Positions 51,899-59,303 of a DNA stretch of 64,000 nt are shown here, one piece after another (positions within the stretch are counted from its first letter, which is position 1; each line of letters begins with the position of its first letter). The DNA comes from Candidatus Saccharimonadota bacterium. Its GTDB lineage: Bacteria; Patescibacteriota; Saccharimonadia; Saccharimonadales; Saccharimonadaceae. Made by a program: the position numbers and the translations under genes. The stretch covers positions 399,077-463,076 of the forward strand of contig JAFYAV010000001.1 of assembly GCA_017540545.1 (NCBI GenBank), in the 5' to 3' direction. The notes beneath the pieces are model-generated. The model was not told the origin of the DNA, searched no databases, and saw only the letters and a program-made list of their open reading frames with translations.

Positions 51899-52372
51899 TT
51901 AGCCGATAGTTCCAAGGATGCTTACAAGGGCATTAATTAGATTATTCTTTTGATCGAGGCGCTTGCGCATATCGCTTAGAGCACTATAATCAATCATTTC
52001 AGTATCAGTCGCGCCAGCTCTGCGTTTGTTACGAATCGCAGTAATCCTGTCCTCCTCTTCGTCGATTTTAACGATTAAATTGTTGCGCTCCTTTCGCGTA
52101 AAGGCGAGTAATTTTTTCGTTGCTTCGAGATAAGCTTCAAGTTCGGCATTGTCCGCAGGGGCTTCCATCTGTCCAGCTTCTCCTTGTGGAGCTTGTTGAT
52201 TAACGTCTTGGTTTAACATAGGCGGCTCGTCCTTTTGCGGTTCTGGAGCAGCCAACATTTGTCCATCATTTTCTGCATGTTGCGCATCAATATCGGCGCT
52301 CTCGTCTAGAGGGTCGTGGTAGTAGTTGTTTGAATTGTTAGGTTGTGATTGGTTATTATTGTAATTTTGCAT
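51899..52372 (-). CDS. Soluble Asn/Gln-rich protein with coiled coil, unknown
   Basis: 157 residues. The N-terminal ~85 are low-complexity (NYNNNQSQPNNSNNYYHD, then Ala/Glu/Pro/Gln). The C-terminal ~70 form a charged coiled coil (AYLEATKKLLAFTRKERNNLIVKIDEEEDRITAIRNKRR). No membrane segment or signal peptide. I recognise no family. ATG 52372 has an SD-like aagggtg; the upstream frame is hydrophobic and lies in the divergent promoter. Confidence 0.6.
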   Translation of the reverse strand: MQNYNNNQSQPNNSNNYYHDPLDESADIDAQHAENDGQMLAAPEPQKDEPPMLNQDVNQQAPQGEAGQMEAPADNAELEAYLEATKKLLAFTRKERNNLIVKIDEEEDRITAIRNKRRAGATDTEMIDYSALSDMRKRLDQKNNLINALVSILGTIG

Positions 52373-52425
52373 TTGCTCACCCTTAATTGCGTTTCTTTGT
52401 CTCCATTTTAACATAAGTAGTATGG

Positions 52426-52431
52426 TATAAT
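52426..52431 (+). promoter_or_regulatory. -10 box of the 52463 gene
   Basis: TATAAT in the divergent region, 31 nt before ATG 52463. It overlaps an earlier in-frame ATG (52430), which is therefore rejected. Confidence 0.5.
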
Positions 52432-52462
52432 GCAAATAATTATTAATGGAATAATAAACGAC

Positions 52463-53017
52463 ATGCAAAAAACAGCTCAAGCAACTAAGTCCCATAAGAG
52501 CGCTACGGGCAGCGCTTTGCCGAAAAATGAAAAAACCTGCATGCGCCTTCGGCTAATGGGTGCATTGATGGCGTTTGCTAGCGTATTAATGGCACTTTTG
52601 CCCATGATGTATTCGGGAATATATAGATATATCGCCGCTCATGTTGGCGACTATATATCAAACTTTGGTATTAAGATTATGATACTCACTGGCTTCGTTT
52701 CGGCACTTCTATATTTTCTTCTTGGCCTCTTTTCTATTCGTGCCGGAGAGCGTAACACTCGCCTAGTGCGCGGCGTCTACCAGCTAAATAACGTTTTAAC
52801 CTTCTTAGCAATCGTTGCTGGCGTTCTGCTCTTTTTACCATGGCCGGTGCCAACCTTTAAGCTTATGATGACGCATTTAGCTACTTCTGCATACATAGAG
52901 CAGGGTATTGTTCCGATGTTCATTATGCTCTTTGTCGATACGGCATTAATTATCGGACTGCTTGCTTCTATTACGAGCGTTTCTTATACTTGTCTCATTG
53001 ATAGTGAAAAGAAATAA
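52463..53017 (+). CDS. Four-helix membrane protein, unknown
   Basis: 184 residues: charged N-terminus, helices at about 29-53, 70-92, 106-127 and 145-172, with short loops. No known motif. It is followed after 7 nt by another small membrane gene, and the two probably act together. The SD is weak. Confidence 0.55.
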   Translation: MQKTAQATKSHKSATGSALPKNEKTCMRLRLMGALMAFASVLMALLPMMYSGIYRYIAAHVGDYISNFGIKIMILTGFVSALLYFLLGLFSIRAGERNTRLVRGVYQLNNVLTFLAIVAGVLLFLPWPVPTFKLMMTHLATSAYIEQGIVPMFIMLFVDTALIIGLLASITSVSYTCLIDSEKK

Positions 53018-53024
53018 AGAATAT

Positions 53025-53582
53025 ATGCCTAAACAGCCCACAGTAAGACTAAATAAAGGTATCGTCGTTGTTGTCATATTAGCCATAATTACGCTCGCTG
53101 CCGGCATCGCGAGCGTTGTTCTGCTTAGTCACAATACGTCCATTGCGCAGTTATTCGGCGGCATCGACAACGTATATGAAAGCGCACGCCTTGAAAAGCT
53201 CACGATTAATGGCTATATGTTAGGCGATAAGATGAGCGAAGAGGCACTCGAGTACCATGCACTCGATGCGGATTTCGACTACTATTATGATGGAGTCGCA
53301 TTTTGGTCAAAAAATAAAAAGATAGTGGGGCTTGGATTCTATACCACGACTACGGGAACGGGCGACGACAAGAAGACAATCATAGATATTAATACTGTCG
53401 ACATTAGATATGAAGGGCGTCGCCTTGTTACGATCGATGATTTCGAAGAATCATTTGGCATTGGCGCAGAAAAGGCCGACGAAGACGGTAAGACGATCTC
53501 CTACCGTCAGGGCGGATACGAGCTATCAATCCGGACGCGCGGCGACATTGTCTACAATGTCGTCCTGAAACAGAATCAATGA
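53025..53582 (+). CDS. Single-pass membrane protein with outer beta domain, unknown
   Basis: 185 residues: short basic start, one helix (about 12-36), then an outer domain of beta character (INGYMLGDKMSEEALEYH; VGLGFYTTTTGTGDDKKT; VDIRYEGRRLVTIDDFEESFG). The domain ends in a strand pattern resembling lipoprotein-type substrate-binding domains, but I assign none. ATG 53025 is preferred over upstream in-frame codons that lie in the previous gene. It ends next to the terminator shared with tRNA-Trp. Confidence 0.55.
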   Translation: MPKQPTVRLNKGIVVVVILAIITLAAGIASVVLLSHNTSIAQLFGGIDNVYESARLEKLTINGYMLGDKMSEEALEYHALDADFDYYYDGVAFWSKNKKIVGLGFYTTTTGTGDDKKTIIDINTVDIRYEGRRLVTIDDFEESFGIGAEKADEDGKTISYRQGGYELSIRTRGDIVYNVVLKQNQ

Positions 53583-53606
53583 TTGCTGTATTGCACTGGA
53601 TTCAAC

Positions 53607-53632
53607 AAAAAATGAACCGAATGGTTCTTTTT
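53607..53632. terminator. Bidirectional terminator, membrane gene / tRNA-Trp
   Basis: The stem gaacc / ggttc has a GAAT loop, with an A-run on the left and a T-run on the right. Confidence 0.8.
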
Positions 53633-53708
53633 TGGCAGGGGCGGCAAGACTCGAACTCGCGACACCTGGTTTTGGAGACCAGTGCTCTACCAACTGAGCT
53701 ACGCCCCT
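53633..53708 (-). tRNA. tRNA-Trp (anticodon CCA)
   Basis: 76 nt with a full cloverleaf. The acceptor stem is aggggcg / cgcccct, the D arm gctcagttggtagagc, the anticodon arm ctggt-ctccaaa-accag (CCA at positions 34-36) and the T arm gcgag-ttcgagt-cttgc. The discriminator is G and the 3' CCA is encoded. An extended -10 (TGT-TATAAT, 53729-53721) is 12 nt upstream. Confidence 0.97.
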
Positions 53709-53720
53709 ATCTGCCGATAA

Positions 53721-53729
53721 ATTATAACA
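53721..53729 (-). promoter_or_regulatory. Extended -10 of tRNA-Trp
   Basis: Minus-strand TGT-TATAAT, 12 nt before the mature 5' end. No -35 match at 17 nt. Confidence 0.6.
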
Positions 53730-53804
53730 CATCGACCAAAATGCGCCCAGTAATGCGAAATAGTGTTATTATTAATATAAGCATAATAATAACTAAGGTG
53801 GGAG

Positions 53805-54836
53805 ATGGACGCAGGATCGCTTCATAAACATATTGAGAGTTCGACGAGATCGCGCATTCACGCGAAGATGGCTAGCGGTAGTCCGACTACGCCCACCTTT
53901 AGAAATGACGGTATCGTAAAGGCCGAATTGCACAGAGAAGAACTCGATTATAATGGCGACGGAATCGTTACGCTAATCGAAGAGCTAGATGGCGTCGATA
54001 ATGCCAGGGGCAATATGAATTCGGCCACCGAAGAGACGGAGCAAGCGAATCCGCAAGAGCTCGTTCCGCCACCAGAACAAGACGATGATGCGCATGAGTA
54101 TGACGATACCTTGCCGCAGGCGAGCATTCTTTCGTTGAAGGAAAGCCATCGCCGTTCGTTTAATCCTTTTTCTTCGCGTTACGCTTCCGCTCCAATCCCC
54201 CGTCATAATCGCTACGCGCCAGTGGAAGAGGTGAAGCCGGTTCGAGACAATGCAAATGCAATCATCATGATTCTTCTGATTGCGATTTTGATTATAGCGG
54301 TTGCCATTTTTAGCGTCATTATAGCTGGAGATTACCGTAAAGCGCGTGAGGCCGATCTAACACAAGGTAGCATCAATACCAATGATAATGCGTCAAGCAA
54401 AATAGACGAGAATGAAGCGGAGACGCCCGAGTATGATTTTGATTCAGTCATTGGCAAATGGAGGGCGGTTGAAGGTGGCGATAGCTGCATTACGATAAGT
54501 GCAAAAAACAAAGTATCTTGGGTTCAAGATTGCAACAATCAGACGGGCGATTCGTTCTCTGGTGAAGCATCGATTATTAGCGGTCAAGATGCGATCGACA
54601 AGTTGAGCATTACGAAAGAGCGTGCCGCACGTACTGTCGGTGTTGCTGTTGATGAGTTAAGCTTAGAGCAAACTTTTGCCATTATTGTTAAACCAGATAA
54701 GTATGTCGTAGGTGGCAACGAAAAAACGCAAAAACCGAGCGAAATCAGATTACTCTTGGTCGAAACCGAGGATGGCAAAATTCACATATACAATTATCTC
54801 TACGCCGAGCTTGGCATATATTCGAGAGATAAATAA
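53805..54836 (+). CDS. Single-pass membrane protein with an EF-hand-like loop
   Basis: 343 residues. The N-terminal ~150 (cytoplasmic by charge) contain DYNGDGIVTLIEEL, a good EF-hand/dockerin calcium loop, followed by acidic low complexity. One membrane helix (about 150-173) leads to an outer domain (about 215-343) with the pattern VIGKWRAVEGGDSCITIS... and two cysteines (DSCIT, VQDCNN). That pattern resembles lipocalin-like 'GxW' domains. The calcium loop placed before the helix would be unusual. The start has SD aaggtgggag. No family recognised. Confidence 0.6.
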   Translation: MDAGSLHKHIESSTRSRIHAKMASGSPTTPTFRNDGIVKAELHREELDYNGDGIVTLIEELDGVDNARGNMNSATEETEQANPQELVPPPEQDDDAHEYDDTLPQASILSLKESHRRSFNPFSSRYASAPIPRHNRYAPVEEVKPVRDNANAIIMILLIAILIIAVAIFSVIIAGDYRKAREADLTQGSINTNDNASSKIDENEAETPEYDFDSVIGKWRAVEGGDSCITISAKNKVSWVQDCNNQTGDSFSGEASIISGQDAIDKLSITKERAARTVGVAVDELSLEQTFAIIVKPDKYVVGGNEKTQKPSEIRLLLVETEDGKIHIYNYLYAELGIYSRDK

Positions 54837-54855
54837 TAGCACCTTCTGACCCCCG

Positions 54856-54864
54856 TGTTAAAAT
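54856..54864 (+). promoter_or_regulatory. Extended -10 of the DHH gene
   Basis: TGT-TAAAAT ends 9 nt before ATG 54874. Confidence 0.45.
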
Positions 54865-54873
54865 TGGTACAAG

Positions 54874-55851
54874 ATGTATGATTTTTTTTCAAATTTTGTT
54901 CAAAACAAAAAACACATTTGTATAATTCAGGCTGAAAACCCTGACGGCGATTCATTGGGCGCTACGCTAGCGCTAGAGGAAGCTCTTTCGGATAAGGAGA
55001 TCACACTCTATTGCCCCGTGGACATCCCGAAATATATGCGCTATTTCGCCGGCTGGAGCAGGGTGGAGAATGAATTCCCATACAAAGCTGACGCTTTTAT
55101 TATCGTTGACACGGCTAGCTCAACATTAATCTCGAAGCTCCTTGATGATGCGGCAATCCGTAATTGCCTATATTCTACGCCAGTTCTCGTTATCGATCAT
55201 CACGAAACTGCTCCTGATCTTGATTTCGACCACGAAGAAATCATCGAAATGACTTCCAGCTGTTGCCTATTACTATATCGGATTTTTAAAGACCAAAAAA
55301 TCGCCATCAGTGCGCAGTGCGCAGAGAATCTGCTATACGGCATTGAATCCGATACGCTCGGGCTCACTTCGCAATCTACGACTTCCGATGATTTCCGTGC
55401 TGCGGCCGAGCTGATAGATTTGGGTGCGAAAATTGCCGACATGGAAGAGCGTCGTCGCGACTATATGAAGAAGTCGGCACGCATACTCGACTATAAAGCT
55501 GACTTAATCAAGCGTGTCGAATATCATTTGGACGGCAGGCTCGCCACTGTTCTAATTCCATTCGAGGATATCCAAAAATACTCCGACGAATATAATCCGA
55601 ATGTGCTCATACTTGAAGAACTTCGCCTGGTCGAGGGGGTAGAGATAGCTGTCGCAATCAAGACCTATCCCGACGGCAAGCTTACGGGCAAGATTCGCGC
55701 TAGCAAGCCAATCGCTGACCAACTTGCGGGCTTCTTTGGCGGTGGTGGGCACCCATATGCGGCCGGATTCCGCATTTATGAAGATTACGCTGAGACATTG
55801 CCCGAGTTAATCGGTGCTACCATGAAATTGCTCGATCAAGTTGGCGAATAA
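54874..55851 (+). CDS. DHH/DHHA1 phosphoesterase, NrnA-like
   Basis: 325 residues. NrnA-type enzymes trim nanoRNAs and dephosphorylate pAp or cyclic-dinucleotide products. The DHH domain has NPDGDSLGATLAL, FIIVDTAS, VLVIDHHE and YGIESDT. The C-terminal DHHA1 domain ends GGGGHPYAAGF. The first motif usually has His four residues before PDGD's Pro-Asp (HxNPDGD), but here the position is Ala (QAENPDGD), so one Mn ligand is missing. Activity may be reduced or the ligand supplied otherwise. Confidence 0.87.
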   Translation: MYDFFSNFVQNKKHICIIQAENPDGDSLGATLALEEALSDKEITLYCPVDIPKYMRYFAGWSRVENEFPYKADAFIIVDTASSTLISKLLDDAAIRNCLYSTPVLVIDHHETAPDLDFDHEEIIEMTSSCCLLLYRIFKDQKIAISAQCAENLLYGIESDTLGLTSQSTTSDDFRAAAELIDLGAKIADMEERRRDYMKKSARILDYKADLIKRVEYHLDGRLATVLIPFEDIQKYSDEYNPNVLILEELRLVEGVEIAVAIKTYPDGKLTGKIRASKPIADQLAGFFGGGGHPYAAGFRIYEDYAETLPELIGATMKLLDQVGE

Positions 55852-55864
55852 CCTATTCAGCTTG

Positions 55865-55873
55865 TGGTAAAAT
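55865..55873 (+). promoter_or_regulatory. Extended -10 of the phosphoketolase operon, leaderless
   Basis: TGG-TAAAAT ends 6 nt before ATG 55880. Confidence 0.5.
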
Positions 55874-55879
55874 AATAAT

Positions 55880-56827
55880 ATGCATATCCACGGGTTGGGC
55901 GTCAATGTGCGCGAAATTGAAGAAAGGATTCGTTTTTGCAACTATCTTTCAGTTGCGCAGATTTTCTTACAGGATAATATTCTTCTTAATCGTCCGCTAA
56001 GTTTTTCGGATATTAAACCACGCCTTCTTGGGCATTGGGGCTCTTGCCCTGGCATTAATATCGCGTATGCTAATCTGAAAGCGCGCTTTCCAGACATGCA
56101 ATTTATTCTTGGTCCCGGCCATGGCTTTCCAGCACTCCAGGCCAACTTATTTTACGATGGTGATCTTATTGAGTATTATCCGGAAGCCACACCGAACCTC
56201 CGTGGGCTAGAGTTTCTTTGTAAAGAATTTTCGTGGCCGTACGGTTTTCCAAGCCATGCGAGTCCAGCCACTCCAGGCGTCATTTCTGAAGGTGGCGAGC
56301 TCGGCTATTCGCTCGCAACTGCCTACGGCGCAGCGCTTGGGCGACCAGAAAAGTTTGTCGCCGTATTGATCGGTGACGGGGAACTAGAAACGGCGACGGC
56401 TCTCGGGAGTCTTAATCTTAATAGGCTACTTAATTCCAAGCATCATGGTCGCGTGCTGCCAATTCTCCACCTGAATGGCTACAAAATCTCCGCCCCGACT
56501 ATATATGGCCGTAGCAGTGAGCGTGAGTTGCTAAACCTTTTCCGAGGATTCGGTTATAATCCGGTCTTGGTTGACGGCACGAATGTCGAGGAATTTCAAA
56601 TGGCGCTCGGCGATCTCGAGTCCAATTCCTTCATAATCATGAAGACGCCGAAGGGCTACACCGGGCCGAAAGAGTTGGATGGTAAAAAATTGGAGGGCAA
56701 TTGTGCCTCGCATCAAGTACCACTGCCGGAGGCAAAAACGGACGAGAAGCAGTTGCGAATGCTGCAGCAATGGCTAGAATCTTATAATTTTAAGGAGTTG
56801 TATGACAAATTTGCCAAAGAGCATTGA
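55880..56827 (+). CDS. Phosphoketolase, N-terminal half encoded separately
   Basis: 315 residues matching the thiamine diphosphate pyrophosphate-binding domain of XFP phosphoketolases: NYLSVAQIFLQDN, LLGHWGSCPGINIAYANL, LGPGHGFPALQ, FPSHASPATPGVISEGGELGYSL, the TPP motif GDGELETATALGSLN, ILHLNGYKISAPTIYGR, and HQVPLPEAK near the end. The stop falls exactly at the linker before the second (PYR) domain. In Bifidobacterium-type enzymes this is one chain of about 800 residues. The remainder is the next gene, overlapping by 26 nt with its own SD. The reaction is xylulose 5-P or fructose 6-P + Pi to acetyl phosphate. Confidence 0.93.
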   Translation: MHIHGLGVNVREIEERIRFCNYLSVAQIFLQDNILLNRPLSFSDIKPRLLGHWGSCPGINIAYANLKARFPDMQFILGPGHGFPALQANLFYDGDLIEYYPEATPNLRGLEFLCKEFSWPYGFPSHASPATPGVISEGGELGYSLATAYGAALGRPEKFVAVLIGDGELETATALGSLNLNRLLNSKHHGRVLPILHLNGYKISAPTIYGRSSERELLNLFRGFGYNPVLVDGTNVEEFQMALGDLESNSFIIMKTPKGYTGPKELDGKKLEGNCASHQVPLPEAKTDEKQLRMLQQWLESYNFKELYDKFAKEH

Positions 56828-57974
56828 GAGACCCGGAGCTGATATGTGCTCTATCGCTAAAGCCTTCGGCGAAGGGCTCTGTGAAGAAATGAAAAAACAT
56901 GAAGATTTTTATTTCTTCTCTCCTGACGAAACGACTTCTAATCGCCTTTCGGATATTTACGACGTTTCCGATCGCGCTTGGACGCGCACTATCGAACCGT
57001 GGGACCTTCATTTAGCCAAAGACGGTCGCATCATAGAACTTCTTTCAGAAAACACCCTTTTCGCTACGATGGCTGGACACATTCTGAGCAGCGGTCGCGG
57101 TTGTATGGCTTCGTACGAGGCATTTTTACCGATCGTTTCATCTCAGCTAGATCAACATCTCAAGTTTCTAAAGCAGTCCAAGGAAATATCTTGGCGCCCA
57201 CGTTATCAAGCACTCAATATTCTCTCAACTTCATGCTGGCAACGGCAGGACCATAATGGCTTTACGCATCAGAATCCGGCACTTATTTCCAGCCTTCTCT
57301 CTAAACCGAGTAATAGAGTAAATTGTTTATTCCCAGTCGACGATGTTGCGGCTGCGGCCGCCTGGGAGTTTATGACCCACTCAAAAGATGTTGTAAATCT
57401 TACAACGTATAATAAGAATGAAACGCCTCGCTGGATAGATATTAACCATGCACGCTTCCAGCTAACGAATGGTGGGGCGTCAATCTTCCGGTTTGCATCT
57501 GATGATAATCCAGAAATAATCGTTGCGGGCATTGGTGACATTCCTACTACTGAGGCGCTTGAGGGTATTAAAATCGCCAAAAAAGAGGCGCCGGAACTAC
57601 GCATCCGTTTCGTAGGAGTGGCGGCATTGTCATATGGCGCAATTGGTACTACGGAAAATAAGCTCAAGCCAAATGATTTCAATGACTATTTCACTCCGGA
57701 TAAGCCAATCGTCGTGAGCTTTCATGGTTACCCAGAAACGGCTTTCGGTATTTTCTCCCACTATGCTAGCCCATATCGGCTAGACGTTCACGGTTATGAA
57801 GATCAGGGTTCAACTACTACGCCGCAAGATGAGCTAGCTCGCAATCATTGCTCGCGCTACGATATTGCTGCAAGTATCCTAGAACGCTCTGGCCGCTATG
57901 GCTACATGCGCAAATTTCAAGACATCGTGCTCGAAAATGCTCGCTATGCTAGCCAATTTGGCGTCGATAAGTAG
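56802..57974 (+). CDS. Phosphoketolase, C-terminal half encoded separately
   Basis: 390 residues covering the PYR and C-terminal domains: FFSPDETTSNRLSDIYDV, LLSENTLFATMAGHIL (catalytic Glu block), SYEAFLPIVSSQL, WQRQDHNGFTHQNPAL (His residues of the active site), FPVDDVAAAAAWE and HGYEDQGSTTTPQDELARN. The ATG lies inside the first gene in another frame, with SD aaggag 4 nt before it, so a coupled two-subunit enzyme is likely. Linker residues present in one-chain enzymes (about 60) are missing. Combined length (705) is short for the family, but no active-site motif I checked is absent. Confidence 0.93.
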   Translation: MTNLPKSIERPGADMCSIAKAFGEGLCEEMKKHEDFYFFSPDETTSNRLSDIYDVSDRAWTRTIEPWDLHLAKDGRIIELLSENTLFATMAGHILSSGRGCMASYEAFLPIVSSQLDQHLKFLKQSKEISWRPRYQALNILSTSCWQRQDHNGFTHQNPALISSLLSKPSNRVNCLFPVDDVAAAAAWEFMTHSKDVVNLTTYNKNETPRWIDINHARFQLTNGGASIFRFASDDNPEIIVAGIGDIPTTEALEGIKIAKKEAPELRIRFVGVAALSYGAIGTTENKLKPNDFNDYFTPDKPIVVSFHGYPETAFGIFSHYASPYRLDVHGYEDQGSTTTPQDELARNHCSRYDIAASILERSGRYGYMRKFQDIVLENARYASQFGVDK

Positions 57975-58002
57975 CGCGCCTCACCCTATCTCTACTTCTC
58001 AA

Positions 58003-58020
58003 GGGGTGATATAATACCCC
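58003..58020 (+). promoter_or_regulatory. Extended -10 of ackA inside a small inverted repeat
   Basis: TGA-TATAAT (58007-58015) ends 6 nt before ATG 58022. The -10 is flanked by GGGGT and ACCCC, a perfect 5-bp inverted repeat with an 8-nt middle. It may be chance or an operator. Confidence 0.5.
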
Positions 58021-58021
58021 C

Positions 58022-59245
58022 ATGAGCAAGATAATTCTTATCACCAACCCAGGCAGCGCCAGCCGCAAGTACGCCCTCTATGATGGCGATGAATTAATGG
58101 CGCAATTTCATTTTGAATACGAAGGCAAAAAAGTCGTCTGCACCATTAAAGACGTCGATGATGGCAAAAAGAAAATCAAACCGGAAATTACGAATCTCAA
58201 CGACGCAATTACGATTTTGCCAAAAATTTTGAGCGACGAAGCTTACGTGACGGGCCAGCACAAACTCGAAGCAGTTGTAATTCGCGTAGCTGCTCCTGGC
58301 GACTACTTCACTGAAGACCGCGTGGTTGATGCAGAATATATGCGCCGCCTAAAGGAGGCAGAGAAGCGCAATCCAGTGCATGTCCCTACTACAGCTAACG
58401 AAATCCGCGGCATTCGCGAATGTTTTAAAGGCGTCAAGATTATTGCTATTTCCGATTCGGCCTTCCACTGGGATAAGCCGGATACTTATAAATATTACAG
58501 CTTTGATACGGATTTAGCCGACAAATATGAGATTAAGCGCTATGGCTATCATGGCCTGAGCTATGCCTACATTTCTCGCTATATGAAAGAGCAGGGGATT
58601 CTGCCCGAGAAGCTCGTCGTTATGCATCTCGGCTCCGGCTCAAGTGTTTCGGCCATCCTTAATGGCAAAGCTATGGATAACTCCATGGGCTACACCCCAC
58701 TTGAGGGTCTCACCATGAGTACTCGCGTTGGTACGATTGACGCAGCTGCCGCGCTAAATCTTAAAAAAGCCCTCAAAATCAGCTCTGACGAAGAATTTTT
58801 GCTCTATTTGAACAAGAAGTGCGGTCTACTCGGCCTGTCTGGCCTTTCGGATGATATGCGCGAAGTAATCCAGGCTCGCGACGAAGGTAATCTCCGCGCC
58901 AGTCTTGCGCATTCAATCTACGTCTATCGCATCCAGAGCTATGTCGGTCAAATGGCTGCTACTCTTGGTGGTGCCGATGCGTTAGTTTTTGCCGGCACTA
59001 TCGGCGAACGCTCTGACGAGATTCGTCGCTTCGTGACGCAGAAGATGGCTTATCTTGGCTTCCAACTCGACGAAGATAAGAATCTGGCTCCGGAATTTAC
59101 TGGTCGCCACGCGCTGATTTCGACGAAAGATTCCAAGCCTATTTATATCATTTTCACCGACGAGACCGCGCAGATGATTTACCGTGCGCAAGCCTTCTTA
59201 GATAAGAAGCCGAACGCAGACCTTGACCTCGACAACGAAGATTAA
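58022..59245 (+). CDS. ackA: Acetate kinase, divergent
   Basis: 407 residues. Makes ATP from acetyl phosphate delivered by phosphoketolase. Blocks: NPGSASRKYALYDG (usual NxGSSSxK), SDSAFHWDKP, YGYHGLSYAYI (usual HGTSH), VVMHLGSGSSVSAILNGKAMDNSMGYTPLEGLTMSTRVGTIDAAAAL, and FTDETAQMIYRA at the C-terminus. The residues corresponding to the catalytic Asn, Arg, Asp, His, Arg and Glu can be placed. The 'HRVVHGG' loop is changed to IRVAAPG, so the family member is divergent. It lies 47 nt behind the phosphoketolase genes with its own -10. Confidence 0.9.
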   Translation: MSKIILITNPGSASRKYALYDGDELMAQFHFEYEGKKVVCTIKDVDDGKKKIKPEITNLNDAITILPKILSDEAYVTGQHKLEAVVIRVAAPGDYFTEDRVVDAEYMRRLKEAEKRNPVHVPTTANEIRGIRECFKGVKIIAISDSAFHWDKPDTYKYYSFDTDLADKYEIKRYGYHGLSYAYISRYMKEQGILPEKLVVMHLGSGSSVSAILNGKAMDNSMGYTPLEGLTMSTRVGTIDAAAALNLKKALKISSDEEFLLYLNKKCGLLGLSGLSDDMREVIQARDEGNLRASLAHSIYVYRIQSYVGQMAATLGGADALVFAGTIGERSDEIRRFVTQKMAYLGFQLDEDKNLAPEFTGRHALISTKDSKPIYIIFTDETAQMIYRAQAFLDKKPNADLDLDNED

Positions 59246-59257
59246 TCGAGCCCATTA

Positions 59258-59286
59258 AAGAGAGCCTCCGCTGAGGCTCTTTTTAA
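59258..59286 (+). terminator. ackA terminator
   Basis: The stem agagcctc / gaggctct is followed by TTTTT. Confidence 0.9.
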
Positions 59287-59295
59287 TGTTAAACT
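59287..59295 (+). promoter_or_regulatory. Extended -10 of the M1 peptidase gene, leaderless
   Basis: TGT-TAAACT ends 8 nt before ATG 59304. Confidence 0.5.
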
Positions 59296-59303
59296 AAATA
59301 CAT

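Noticed and set aside
56780..56830. Sequencing frameshift as the cause of the two-part phosphoketolase
   Set aside because: The second ORF has its own ATG with a well-placed SD, the halves meet at a domain border and the linker is missing. An error would not give this, though read data could still overturn it.
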